From Castellaniella sp047971665 (GTDB taxonomy: Bacteria > Pseudomonadota > Gammaproteobacteria > Burkholderiales > Burkholderiaceae_B), in contig NZ_JBKEAA010000020.1 in the NCBI RefSeq assembly GCF_047971665.1, positions 168,913 to 232,912 of the forward strand: a stretch of DNA of 64,000 bases, written 5' to 3'. Position 1 is the stretch's first letter; each line of letters starts with the position of its first letter. Both the position numbers and the translations under genes were made by a program. Shown one piece after another: positions 17,737-26,396 of this stretch. Under the pieces are notes generated by a model, which was not told the DNA's origin, ran no database searches, and was given only the letters and a program-made list of their open reading frames with translations.

Positions 17737-19763
17737 GCCGCGCCTTCCCGGGGAAGTTCACTCCGCGACAACACATCGGGCTGTTCCCTGCGGCAGGGCT
17801 GCGCGTCGGCGGCCGACCTCTCGTCCAGCGCCGCGCTGCCCTGGCAGACCGTCTGGCCGGAGAACAACGCGATATCCAGCGCGGCGACGCCATCAAACCC
17901 GTCGGGCAGCAGACCGCAACCGCTGAACACGGCAGGCGGCCCGGCGCGGCCCCGGAATACTTCCTGCAGCTGAATGCGCCCGCTCTCCTGGCCTGTCACC
18001 TGAACGATGGCGCTGATCAATCGCCGGCCATCGGCCGCGCGCATCAACTGGATGATGCAATCGATGCTGGAGGCGATGTGCTCGCGGATCGCGGCCAGCG
18101 GCAAATCCATCCCCGCCATCAGGATCATGGTTTCCAGGCGGCCCAGCGCATCGCGCGGGCTGTTCGCGTGCAGCGTGGTCAACGAACCTTCATGTCCGGT
18201 ATTCATGGCGGCCAGCATGTCGAACGCCTCGCCACCCCGACATTCCCCCACCACGATGCGATCGGGCCGCATGCGCAGAGCGTTGCGCACCAGATCGCGG
18301 ATCTCGACGCGCCCCCGGCCCTCGGGATTGGCCGGCCGGGCCTCGAGACTGACCAGATGGGCATGATTCAGGCGCAGCTCGGCGGCATCCTCGATCGTGA
18401 TGATGCGCTCGCCGTCCGGGATGGCGTTGGACAGCACATTGAGCAGGCTGGTCTTGCCGGAACCCGTGCCGCCGGAGACGATCAGATTCTTGCGATGACG
18501 CACGCAATGCGTCAGAAATTGCGCCATGGACTCATCCAGCGCGCCGACCGCCAGCAAATCGGACATTTCCAGACGTCGGGCGGGAAATTTGCGGATCGTC
18601 AGGCTGGCACCACGCAGCGCGATGGGTCCGATCACTGCATTCACCCGGGAACCATCCCGCAGGCGGGCATCGACCATGGGCGTGCTTTCGTCGATCCGGC
18701 GTCCCAGCGGCGCCACGATCCGGTCAATGATGCCCAGCACCGCCTGCTCACCGCTGAAGCAGGCCGCGGCACGCATCAGGCGCCCGCTCCGCTCGACAAA
18801 GATTTCATCATGACGGTTGACCATGATTTCGGTGACGCCGGGGTCGGCGAGCAACGGCTCCAGAGGCCCCAGCCCGACCGCTTCATCCACCAGTTCCCGG
18901 GCCAGCGCCTCGCGATCCAGCGCTGCGGGCAACGCCTCATCTGCCTCGATCAGACCGCCCAGCACGGCAGCCGCCTCGGCGCGCAAGGCCGCGTCGCTCA
19001 TTCCGGCAATGTCGCGGCGGCGCAATTGCAGTGCGGCAATCAGGTTTTCGTGGAGACGGTGCCGATATGCCTGCCCACCGGGGCCGGCATGGGACACTGC
19101 GTCGCCCGGCAGAATACCGGTTCCCTCGTGGTTTTCGTCCTGCGCGGCCATGGCCGGATCGATCGATCCGCCCGCCATGATCGATTCGATCTGGCGGGGC
19201 TGCCCGGATCGTCCTGCCTGTCCGGATCGTCCTGCTCGTCCGGATCGCTCGACCTCGACCTGTCCGGATGGCCCGATCTGTCCGGCCTGCCTGGATTGCC
19301 CGGTCTGACCATGCGATTCCGGTTGTTCGGGTTGTGCGGATTGACCGGGCGGCTCGATCTCCGACAGTCCGAGGCGTCGGACGCCAACGTCCGGTTCGCT
19401 CGAATGCCGTCCGGGATCACCGTTTCGTCCGGTGTCCCTGTGCTGGCCCCGCTCGCCAGAAGTCGGCGTTTCCACCAGCGACACATGCAGCAGGCAAGGG
19501 CCGATGACCACCTCGTCATGCGCCATGACAGGGCCATAAGCGGCGACCCGTTCACCATTGACGGTCGTACCGAACAGGGATCCCTGGTCCTCGATCCAGA
19601 TTTCATCCTGACGCAGCAGCAACCGTGCATGCTGACGACCGACCCGCCAGGCGCGCAGGGTCAGCCCGCAAGCGACATCGCGTCCGATCAGCAGCGGCAA
19701 GCGATGCCGCTCACGTCGGTGACGGCCGTCCTCAAAGCGCAGCTCGAGGTCAACGCGCGTCAT
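17733..19763 (-). CDS. tadA: FHA-TadA fusion: pilus assembly ATPase (CpaF) with N-terminal FHA domain
   Basis: 676 residues against about 420-480 for usual TadA/CpaF. Residues ~20-95 are a forkhead-associated (phosphothreonine-binding) fold: LIGRD (Arg28), GRQHARL (the canonical Ser before RxH is Gly here) and GTTVNGERV (Asn69). Residues ~137-193 are a low-complexity Gly/Gln/Ser/Arg linker of degenerate repeats. From ~235 it is a complete CpaF ATPase: Walker A GGTGSGKTS (431-439), Asp box ITIEDAAELRL (456-466), Walker B-like DRIVVGECRGGEAFDML (501-517) and His box GHEGSLTTLHANSP (523-536). The last ~75 residues after the ATPase core are non-canonical. It overlaps cpaC and tadB by four bases each. 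It powers Flp pilin assembly in the cytoplasm; the FHA part suggests phospho-dependent partner binding (inference). Confidence 0.92.
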   Translation of the reverse strand: MTRVDLELRFEDGRHRRERHRLPLLIGRDVACGLTLRAWRVGRQHARLLLRQDEIWIEDQGSLFGTTVNGERVAAYGPVMAHDEVVIGPCLLHVSLVETPTSGERGQHRDTGRNGDPGRHSSEPDVGVRRLGLSEIEPPGQSAQPEQPESHGQTGQSRQAGQIGPSGQVEVERSGRAGRSGQAGRSGQPRQIESIMAGGSIDPAMAAQDENHEGTGILPGDAVSHAGPGGQAYRHRLHENLIAALQLRRRDIAGMSDAALRAEAAAVLGGLIEADEALPAALDREALARELVDEAVGLGPLEPLLADPGVTEIMVNRHDEIFVERSGRLMRAAACFSGEQAVLGIIDRIVAPLGRRIDESTPMVDARLRDGSRVNAVIGPIALRGASLTIRKFPARRLEMSDLLAVGALDESMAQFLTHCVRHRKNLIVSGGTGSGKTSLLNVLSNAIPDGERIITIEDAAELRLNHAHLVSLEARPANPEGRGRVEIRDLVRNALRMRPDRIVVGECRGGEAFDMLAAMNTGHEGSLTTLHANSPRDALGRLETMILMAGMDLPLAAIREHIASSIDCIIQLMRAADGRRLISAIVQVTGQESGRIQLQEVFRGRAGPPAVFSGCGLLPDGFDGVAALDIALFSGQTVCQGSAALDERSAADAQPCRREQPDVLSRSELPREGAA
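19188..19355 (-). repeat. Degenerate 9/18-bp repeats encoding the TadA linker
   Basis: The plus strand shows repeated CCGGATCGTCCTG-like and TGTCCGG units. On the coding strand they encode repeated G-Q-S/A-G and S-G-R-A-G units, residues ~137-193 of the FHA-TadA fusion. The region is in frame and looks like a flexible, length-variable tether between the FHA and ATPase domains. Confidence 0.65.
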
Positions 19764-21262
19764 GGCCGGCCTGCCTCAGACATGCCGACGGGGGCAACGA
19801 TCGATCCTTGCCACTGCGAACCGGGTCCGAGGGCTCGCGGGTCCCAGACGGGCCGCGGCCGAGGCAGAGGAAATGCCGAAGCCGAACGAATGGGCGGCAA
19901 CAAGGCCGGGCCGGCAGGAAAAGACCGATCCAGAATCGCATCGGCCCGCTGGACACGCCGGCGCATGTCGGGATGCCCGGCCGTCACCAGGTGCGGTGTC
20001 ACCAGGATGGCCAGTTCCGTCTCGTTGCGCTGAAAACGGGTCGAGCGGAACAAGGCGCCAAGGATCGGCAGATCACCCAGCCCTGGCAGGCGGTTCACGT
20101 TACGGGCCGTATCCCGCGACAGAAATCCTGCCAACACCAGCGTCTGCCCGGAACGGACATTGAACTCGGTGGCCGTGCGCCGGGTCTTGAGGGAGGGACC
20201 GCCCGGCACCGACAGTGAGGGATCGATGGCGCTGACCTCGACCTCCAGACGCGAACGCACAGCTCCGCTGCGTTCGATGGACGGCGTGATGCGCAACGAC
20301 ACCCCATAGGGCTTGAAGGCTGTCTGCGTATTGCCGTCGCCGTCCACAGTGCTGTAGGGCACTTCGCCTCCGGCCAGAAATTCGGCTGTCGCGCCGCTGC
20401 GGGCCAGAAGCTGAGGCTGCGCCAGCACCACAGCACGACCATCCTGAGCCAGCAGATCGATGCGTGCGGAGAGCAGCGCATTGATGCCGAAATAACCGGC
20501 CGCCCGGGGCGACGGGAAGGCAAGCGGCAACACGGTCTCGCCCGGCCGATCCGCATAGCGGCGAGAGCCGGCGTCCCAGCCCAGACCGGCGTTCATGCCG
20601 CCGGTCCCCTCGCTGCCCCAGCGCAGGCCGACCTCGCGCAACAGGGACCGGGGGACTTCGACCACGCGCACATCCAGCAGCACCATCTGATCCCAGCCCA
20701 CCGTCCCGGTGAAATCCAGCAATTGCGGATAGCGGCGGCCGAGCTCGGCCAGTCGTTGCCGGTCGCCATCGGAAAGCTCGTCGCCCTCGACCAGCAGTTT
20801 CTCCCCCAGCGAGGTGACCCGGAGACCGGGGATGCGCTCGAGCAGTCCGCGCAGTTCGTCCTGCAACTGGCGCGCGCCTTCGGGCGCAACCTCGACAGCA
20901 TAGCGAAAGGTCTGCCCGTCCGCAGTCCAGGCATGCAGGGTGCTGAAGCCGGGCTTGCGGGCGAACAGGATCACCTCGCGATCATCAGTGCTGACGGCCT
21001 TGAGGATCTTGCCATCTCCCACGGCCACCCGGGCCACGCCCGGGATGCCCAGCACCCGGACCTCGCCAGCCTGAAGCGCCAGCGGGGTTTCGGTCACGGT
21101 CGTGGCGGCGACGCCGGAACGCGCCGCCACGGCCCGGACAGTCACAGGCGATGGCGCCTGGGCGGAAGCCGCAACCGCAGGGGTGAACAGTCCCATGCCC
21201 TGGAGCAGAAACGGGAACAAGACCAGGCACCGGGCACGGACAATGAACAGATGCGGGCTCAT
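19760..21262 (-). CDS. cpaC: Tad pilus outer-membrane secretin CpaC/RcpA
   Basis: 500 residues. A signal peptide is likely at residues 1-34 (hydrophobic FPFLLQGMGLFTPAVAASA). The N-terminal pilus domain is about 58-130 (VRVLGIPGVARVAVGDGKILKAVS, FSTLHAW). A BON/N1-like region follows at ~135-175. The secretin core is about 190-435: VLLDVRVVEVPRSLLREVGLRWG, LAGGEVPYSTVDGDGN, and the signature SGQTLVLAGFLSRDTARNVNRLPGLGDLPILGALF. It forms the outer-membrane channel for the Flp pilus. It is coupled by ATGA overlaps to cpaB and tadA. Confidence 0.93.
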   Translation of the reverse strand: MSPHLFIVRARCLVLFPFLLQGMGLFTPAVAASAQAPSPVTVRAVAARSGVAATTVTETPLALQAGEVRVLGIPGVARVAVGDGKILKAVSTDDREVILFARKPGFSTLHAWTADGQTFRYAVEVAPEGARQLQDELRGLLERIPGLRVTSLGEKLLVEGDELSDGDRQRLAELGRRYPQLLDFTGTVGWDQMVLLDVRVVEVPRSLLREVGLRWGSEGTGGMNAGLGWDAGSRRYADRPGETVLPLAFPSPRAAGYFGINALLSARIDLLAQDGRAVVLAQPQLLARSGATAEFLAGGEVPYSTVDGDGNTQTAFKPYGVSLRITPSIERSGAVRSRLEVEVSAIDPSLSVPGGPSLKTRRTATEFNVRSGQTLVLAGFLSRDTARNVNRLPGLGDLPILGALFRSTRFQRNETELAILVTPHLVTAGHPDMRRRVQRADAILDRSFPAGPALLPPIRSASAFPLPRPRPVWDPRALGPGSQWQGSIVAPVGMSEAGRP

Positions 21263-22323
21263 GGTGCTTCCTCGGATTCGAACTGTTCTGCCGGCAGGCT
21301 TCCCGCCCCCCTGCGGTCCGCCGGGCCGGTTGGCCGCTCGCGCCTGGGGTACTGACCGGACAGCCTGTCAGCGGTGAGCACGGCGGCATCCTCGTCGAAC
21401 ATCGGGGTGGTGGACGCTTGTTGCCGGCGGGCCAGTGAGCGCATCCAGGCACTGACCAGATCCTGGCCTTCGGGCAGGTCGAACCAGCCATTGCCGGGCC
21501 GCGCAGGAAGCGACCGGGGATCGGCCCAGGCCGGCAGGCCACGGGCGGCCGAAGTTCCATACAGAATGACGGCGCGGCGGGCCGGCGCACGAGGCGGATC
21601 GCCCACTCCCAACAGCGACGCCAGGTCGCCTCGAGCTGCCCGGCGATCGGCACGGGCATCGCCAGGATGGCGCAGGATGGCTGTCAGCGTTCCGGCCTGG
21701 CGGGCGGCAACCAACTTGACGACATCCTCGGGCGCCGCGTCGAGCGTCAGTGTGGAATAGGAGGACGTCTCGTTCCCTGTCCGGGTCTCGCGACCGGTCG
21801 CCAGCACCAGCACGCCTTGAAGCAACGGCGCCGTCAACTGCTTGCGCCGGTGATTGAAGGACACATACAGATCGATCAGATCACCGGGCTGCAACAGGCC
21901 GGACAGGGAATTGACCTGATCCACGGGCAAGGTAATGGCTCGCCGCCCGGGCGCCAGATGCTCGGAAAAGGCCGGCCGGGGCTGGACGGTGTGCGCGGCC
22001 ATCAGCGCATCGCCGGCCAGCACCGCTCTGCCAAGGACCCGGCCTTCGAGTTCGCCCAGCCGGGCGAGCGGCAGCGTGTCGCTGCCCACCCAACGGGCGG
22101 GAAAACCACGCACCGCCAGGTCCTCCGCCGTCAAGCGGGTGCCCGCCGGAAGATCCCGGGCCGCCACAATGCGCTCGACCATGTCCAGGCGGGTACGCGC
22201 CTCGAGCTGCCGTTCGCGTTCACGCACGTGCACGGCCAGTGAACCCGCGGCCAGCAGGCCAGCTCCAAGGGCCAGCGCGCCCAGGACGACAGCACGAGGA
22301 ATGCGGGGAAACGGCATGGTCAT
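21259..22323 (-). CDS. cpaB: Flp pilus assembly protein CpaB/RcpC
   Basis: 354 residues from the ATG at 22323, which has AAGGAG five bases upstream and overlaps the previous stop (ATGA). The track reading eight residues longer lacks this. N-terminal membrane anchor about residues 11-32. SAF domain about 44-100 (VAARDLPAGTRLTAEDLAVRGFPARWV). RcpC/CpaB domain about 115-205 (ITLPVDQVNSLSGLLQPGDLIDLYVSF). The C-terminal ~120 residues are variable and Arg/Pro-rich. CpaB supports secretin assembly in the periplasm. Confidence 0.9.
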   Translation of the reverse strand: MTMPFPRIPRAVVLGALALGAGLLAAGSLAVHVRERERQLEARTRLDMVERIVAARDLPAGTRLTAEDLAVRGFPARWVGSDTLPLARLGELEGRVLGRAVLAGDALMAAHTVQPRPAFSEHLAPGRRAITLPVDQVNSLSGLLQPGDLIDLYVSFNHRRKQLTAPLLQGVLVLATGRETRTGNETSSYSTLTLDAAPEDVVKLVAARQAGTLTAILRHPGDARADRRAARGDLASLLGVGDPPRAPARRAVILYGTSAARGLPAWADPRSLPARPGNGWFDLPEGQDLVSAWMRSLARRQQASTTPMFDEDAAVLTADRLSGQYPRRERPTGPADRRGAGSLPAEQFESEEAP

Positions 22324-23054
22324 GGAGACTCCTTGGGCCGATGCCAAAAGGTCAGGACAACCTCATCGGCCCTGGCATAGAGATGCACCGTCAGGCGGGC
22401 ACCATCCGGCCGGATCCATTCACCGGCGGCCGAAGCCGCCCTGTCTCTGGCGGTCACGGACGCCCCATCGGTCGCCGTCGTCACGGGACGCCAGCGCCGG
22501 GCCCGCAGCGCACGCAGCACGGCGGCGGCCACACGAGGGTAGGAACCTGGACACAGATAGCTGGCCAACAGTCCTGATCCGCCGGCGATCCGGCTGGAAG
22601 CGCGCAGCACAGGTTTTGCGCCAGGCGGCGCGAGCGTGGCGGGGTCGAAGCCGGCCGTCCGGCGATGGTCCGGGCCAAGGCTGGACAACAGGCCGATCGT
22701 GTCGGCGCGCCCCGCCCCGGCGGGACGCAATTGTGCCAGCCAGTGCCGGCCTTCGTGGGTGCCCGACAGCGACAGCACGGCGCCCGAGAACTGAATCCGT
22801 TCGAACCGGGACGCCCCTGCCTCGGTCAGCTGCCGGGCCGCATCGACGGGAGACAAGGGCGCGCGGAATTGCCGCATCCGCAGACGCGCACCAGGCAGAT
22901 CGAAAGACATGGGCATCATCCAGACCCACTCCGCCAGGGCCTCGGCGCGGGCGGGATCCCAGGGCTGGGCAACGGCGCAGGTCGACCCGGCGCACAACAT
23001 CAGGGCCGCCATCCGCAGCGACGGTGAGCTCCCCTGCGATACGAGTCGGCTCAT
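22320..23054 (-). CDS. Unknown exported protein in Tad operon
   Basis: 244 residues from the ATG at 23054 (MSRLVSQGSSPSLRMAALML), overlapping the TadE-like gene stop by four bases. A signal peptide is likely, ending near residue 30 (CAGSTCAVAQ). The mature part has no family I recognise: it starts with a DPARAEALAEWVWMMPMSFDLPGARL block, and the C-terminal half holds a single Cys (SYLCPGSYP) and ends with a beta-rich LTVHLYARADEVVLTFWHR segment. It sits between tadE and cpaB and shares the operon's tight overlaps, so a periplasmic or outer-membrane role in the pilus is likely (inference). It could fill the slot of RcpB or another accessory lipoprotein, but it has no lipobox. Confidence 0.7.
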   Translation of the reverse strand: MSRLVSQGSSPSLRMAALMLCAGSTCAVAQPWDPARAEALAEWVWMMPMSFDLPGARLRMRQFRAPLSPVDAARQLTEAGASRFERIQFSGAVLSLSGTHEGRHWLAQLRPAGAGRADTIGLLSSLGPDHRRTAGFDPATLAPPGAKPVLRASSRIAGGSGLLASYLCPGSYPRVAAAVLRALRARRWRPVTTATDGASVTARDRAASAAGEWIRPDGARLTVHLYARADEVVLTFWHRPKESP

Positions 23055-23770
23055 GGCTGGCTCCAGGCTTGCACGTGCGGACGCGGCACACTCCCGGTCC
23101 ATGGAGAGATCCAGTCCCAATCCGGCAGCGCGCGCCCCCAGGCCGCATCCACGCCCCGCGCACGGTTCAGAACCGCCTGACCCGCCGCCCGGGAAACCGA
23201 AGCGGCCCCGGCCCAGGCCCGACGACTGTCCGCCAGAATCGACTGCGCCTCGGCGTCGCCCGCTGCCGCACCGCCACCGCTCAGGATCGCCGTATGGCGA
23301 CGCAGCGTCAGTCCCAGTCGGTCGAAATCGCGCAACGTACCCGCCGTCGATGCACGACCGGACGTCCGGACCCGGGCACTGGCGCGCCAGACCCTCGGAT
23401 CGCCCAACCGCAATTCCTGCCGCAGCGCCGCGGCACCGACAATCGGATCGCCTGGCTGACGGCCGGCCATGGCGCCCTGCGATTCCAGCGCCAGGCGCAC
23501 CGCGCCCGCCAGAAGATCCTGACCACGCCGGGTTCTCCAGCGGTGCCCCGGCGTATCCAGATAACCGTCTCCGGCAGGCATCAATCCCTCTGGCGTCAGG
23601 CGCTGATGAGCGTACGCGAAGGCAGCGCGGCGGCTGGCATGGGACAGCTGCAGGCCGACATCCTGCAACCGCCCCAGCCAGGAGATGCCCAGCCACAAGC
23701 TGCCCAGCACGGCGAGTACGACCAGGGATTCGACGAGGGCCTGCCCCGCCTGAGGCAAAGGAGAGGACAT
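23051..23770 (-). CDS. tadE: TadE-like pseudopilin
   Basis: 239 residues from the ATG at 23770, with AGGAG six bases upstream; the upstream extension of the frame overlaps the previous gene and is not coding. The N-terminus, SPLPQAGQALVESLVVLAVLGSLWLGISWL, has the TadE pattern of a short leader, GQ(A)xVE and a hydrophobic helix (residues ~9-33). The remaining ~200 residues are Arg/Ala-rich with no recognised domain, longer than the minimal TadE. The stop of the TadG-like gene is one base upstream (TGACATG). Confidence 0.75.
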   Translation of the reverse strand: MSSPLPQAGQALVESLVVLAVLGSLWLGISWLGRLQDVGLQLSHASRRAAFAYAHQRLTPEGLMPAGDGYLDTPGHRWRTRRGQDLLAGAVRLALESQGAMAGRQPGDPIVGAAALRQELRLGDPRVWRASARVRTSGRASTAGTLRDFDRLGLTLRRHTAILSGGGAAAGDAEAQSILADSRRAWAGAASVSRAAGQAVLNRARGVDAAWGRALPDWDWISPWTGSVPRPHVQAWSQP

Positions 23771-23771
23771 G

Positions 23772-25085
23772 TCAGTCTCCTGGAGGGTCGGACAGTCCGG
23801 CAGCCAGACGCGCCTGCCAGTAGGGATGGAACAGATTGGGGGTTTCGCGCAGACCATCCAGGCGACGCACGGGTCGTGAAAACAGGCTTTCTGCTGCGCT
23901 GCGCGCCTGGATCGTACGGCCGGAGGCATCCGGCAGCGTCAGACGGACGATGAATCCCGCCACGGCATCTGGGCCGGCATCGGGCGCGACATCCAGGTAA
24001 TGCCCCAGGCCCCGGGAGGCCCAGGCCTGCCGATCCCGCAAGGCATAAGAATTCGCCAGAGGATTGTCCCGGCGGCCCAGCAGATCCCACTGTGTCGCCT
24101 CGCGCACCCAGCGCCAGAAATCCTGTCGGGAGAAATTTTCAGGAGGATCATTCACATGATCAGCCGCCATGGCCTGATCGGACCATGCCGGCATCCATGC
24201 CCAACCCATGGCGTATTCACGGTAATAGCAGCCGATCCAGCGGTTGGAGCGCAGTGCGTGAAAGGACAGGGTATCCCCCGCCCGCCAGCGGCCGGACGCA
24301 TCCAGCACCGTGTCCCCGCGTCGTCGCAACTCATGACGCAAGTGCGGGCAACGGGCGCTGACCGGCCAGGCATTGCGCGCAGTCCGGTTCCTGGGGTCGA
24401 GAAAGGCATACAGGCCAGCCTGATTCCGCACCCAGTCGAACAGGGGCGCATCCGGCGCATGACCGCGCAATAATCCGGGCCAGGCATCCTGCGTCACTTC
24501 GGGCCGCAGATCGGCCGGTCGGTACTCGGGATAATGCCCGGCCAGTACAGCCTGCATCGCATCCAGGCGCGCCTGGGGCAGATCCCGGGCCAGGACACGG
24601 GACAGGTCGGCCGACAACTCATTCACGAAACGCTCGTGCGTGGCATAGGCTCGGCCCAGCGTGCCTTGCGCGCGGGCCTGGACCTCCAGGCCGACGGCGC
24701 GGGCCGCCGCCAGATAGGCCCGGCCCTGGGCTGCGCCGAACAGCAGGCCGATCAAATGGGCGGGTGGATTGCCGCGGGCCAGACGGCGGGATTCCATGCC
24801 GGCGAAATGCGCCCAGCTGCCCAGGGTGACCAGATGCGCCATGGCCAGCTGGTGCGCCATCCGGGCGCGGTTCAGGTAGGCCAGAAAATTCAATGTGCGG
24901 GCCTGGATCAGGGCGCCGCTATAGGCAGCCGCATCCAGGCCATGCACCAGCCGGGATTTTGCCGCCAAAACCTGACCGGTGGAAAAATACCGCATCCAGG
25001 CCACCCCCAGCACGGCGGCCAGCAGCATGCCGAGCACCAGGATCTGGCCCTGCTGGTTGCCCCATGGCGTGCGTCGCCGGGCCAT
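23772..25085 (-). CDS. TadG-like pilus assembly protein
   Basis: 437 residues from the ATG at 25085 (one base after the pilin stop, TGACATG); an in-frame ATG seven codons earlier overlaps that gene. An N-terminal helix follows a short basic leader (GNQQGQILVLGMLLAAVLGVAWM, residues ~10-32). The adjacent block SRLVHGLDAAAYSGALIQARTLNFLAYLNRARMAHQ is typical of the putative Flp pilus-assembly TadE/G-like family. No von Willebrand A (MIDAS) motif was seen, unlike long TadG proteins. It probably forms part of the periplasmic assembly machinery. Confidence 0.75.
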   Translation of the reverse strand: MARRRTPWGNQQGQILVLGMLLAAVLGVAWMRYFSTGQVLAAKSRLVHGLDAAAYSGALIQARTLNFLAYLNRARMAHQLAMAHLVTLGSWAHFAGMESRRLARGNPPAHLIGLLFGAAQGRAYLAAARAVGLEVQARAQGTLGRAYATHERFVNELSADLSRVLARDLPQARLDAMQAVLAGHYPEYRPADLRPEVTQDAWPGLLRGHAPDAPLFDWVRNQAGLYAFLDPRNRTARNAWPVSARCPHLRHELRRRGDTVLDASGRWRAGDTLSFHALRSNRWIGCYYREYAMGWAWMPAWSDQAMAADHVNDPPENFSRQDFWRWVREATQWDLLGRRDNPLANSYALRDRQAWASRGLGHYLDVAPDAGPDAVAGFIVRLTLPDASGRTIQARSAAESLFSRPVRRLDGLRETPNLFHPYWQARLAAGLSDPPGD

Positions 25086-25086
25086 G

Positions 25087-25506
25087 TCATTGCCCCGCTG
25101 CGGCATTGCCGGTGAATGATTTCAGCGATTTGGCGGCGGCCTGGGCGGCGGCCGACTCAGCCGCCGTCTGGGCGATACGGGATTGCTCGGAGCCGTCTTC
25201 CCCGGCGATTTCTCGTGCCATGGCGGCGGTCTGCGCGCGGATCACCTGGCCAAACAATTGATACACCGCGATGGCGGCCACGGCCACCAGCGCGACGACA
25301 ATCACGTATTCGACCATGGCCTGGCCGCGCTGCGCGGCCCCGGCGACAGAGCCGGTCACCGGGGTCAGAAGCATCGGAGGATGCTGGCCGCCCTGGCGCA
25401 CTGGCGCGCGCACCGCGCCGACCGACGGCGCGCCGGGCAGCACATGACGGATATGCGAAGATGAGCGCGGACGAACGCGACGTGGAAGACGGAGGAAGGC
25501 GGACAT
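25087..25506 (-). CDS. flp: Flp-type pilin with long leader
   Basis: 139 residues from the ATG at 25506, which has AGGAG seven bases upstream. The pilin signature is AAQRG followed by QAMVEYVIVVALVAVAAIAVY: cleavage after Gly62 would place Glu at +5 and Tyr at +6, as in Flp pilins, followed by the hydrophobic assembly helix. The mature part (~77 residues) ends in an Ala/Gln/Ser-rich tail. A shorter start at 25374 gives a more typical 17-residue leader but lacks a ribosome-binding site. This is the first gene of the Tad operon and the only pilin in it. Confidence 0.78.
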   Translation of the reverse strand: MSAFLRLPRRVRPRSSSHIRHVLPGAPSVGAVRAPVRQGGQHPPMLLTPVTGSVAGAAQRGQAMVEYVIVVALVAVAAIAVYQLFGQVIRAQTAAMAREIAGEDGSEQSRIAQTAAESAAAQAAAKSLKSFTGNAAAGQ

Positions 25507-25691
25507 GACGGGCTCCTGTGACGGGTTGGCGTCCAGTGTGCCCCGCCCTCGTCCGTCCGCCTATTCGCAATTTCCGTCCTGGCCGGAAGTGTCCTGGCCC
25601 TGAGACCCCGCCTGCCGCCCTTGTTCAGGCCCGCCGATCCGGGACCGCATCCCGGTTCGGGATACGAGACCGGATTGACCGGAACATCCGC

Positions 25692-26390
25692 TCAGCCGAT
25701 GCGCACGCGCAGCGTGCCCAGCCCCGCGATGGCGCCTTCGAGCCGGTCACCGGTCACGACGGCGCCGACCCCGGACGGCGTGCCGGTGTAGATCAGATCG
25801 CCGGCACGCAGCTCGAACAGGGTGGACAGATAGGCGATAGCTTCCGGCACCGACCAGATCATGTCGGACAGGTCGCCGGACTGACGCAGCTGGCCGTTGA
25901 CCGACAGGGTGATCGATCCCCCGGCCATCGCGCCGGTACCCGCTGCCGGATGCAGCGGCCCGATGGGCGCGCTATGGTCGAAAGCCTTGCCGGTTTCCCA
26001 GGGACGACCGGCTTTCTTGGCCGCGCCCTGCAGGTCACGGCGCGTCATGTCCAGGCCGATGGCGTAGCCCCAGATGCAGGCGGACGCCTGTTCGGGCGTC
26101 AGATCCCGGCCGCCCGAGCCCAGGGCGGTGACGAGTTCGACCTCGTGATGCAGATCCTGAGTCAGCGGCGGATACGGCAGCACGCCTTCGGCGCCATCGG
26201 CGACGTTCAGGACTGCATCGGCCGGCTTGGAAAAGAAGAACGGCGGCTCACGTCCCGAATCGCCCATTTCCCGCGCGTGTTCCGCGTAGTTGCGGCCCAC
26301 GCAGTAGATGCGCCGCACGGGAAAGCGGGCGGCCGTGCCCTGGACGGCCACCGTGGCCGCCTCGGGACGGGGAATGACGGTTTCGCTCAT
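25692..26390 (-). CDS. Fumarylacetoacetate hydrolase family protein
   Basis: 232 residues, the small FAHD1/fumarylpyruvate hydrolase-like class. Signatures are IYCVGRNYAEHAREMG, the metal-binding HHEVELV, GYAIGLDMTRRDLQ and GDLIYTGTPSGVGAV. Members hydrolyse fumarylpyruvate or acylpyruvates or decarboxylate oxaloacetate; the substrate is not determined here. It lies six bases after ppa on the same strand. Confidence 0.88.
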   Translation of the reverse strand: MSETVIPRPEAATVAVQGTAARFPVRRIYCVGRNYAEHAREMGDSGREPPFFFSKPADAVLNVADGAEGVLPYPPLTQDLHHEVELVTALGSGGRDLTPEQASACIWGYAIGLDMTRRDLQGAAKKAGRPWETGKAFDHSAPIGPLHPAAGTGAMAGGSITLSVNGQLRQSGDLSDMIWSVPEAIAYLSTLFELRAGDLIYTGTPSGVGAVVTGDRLEGAIAGLGTLRVRIG

Positions 26391-26396
26391 GGCGTC

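Noticed and set aside
18078..20033. 651-codon open frame on the plus strand
   Set aside because: Antisense to the FHA-TadA and cpaC genes; composition is biased and there is no start context. The minus-strand proteins have clear motifs.
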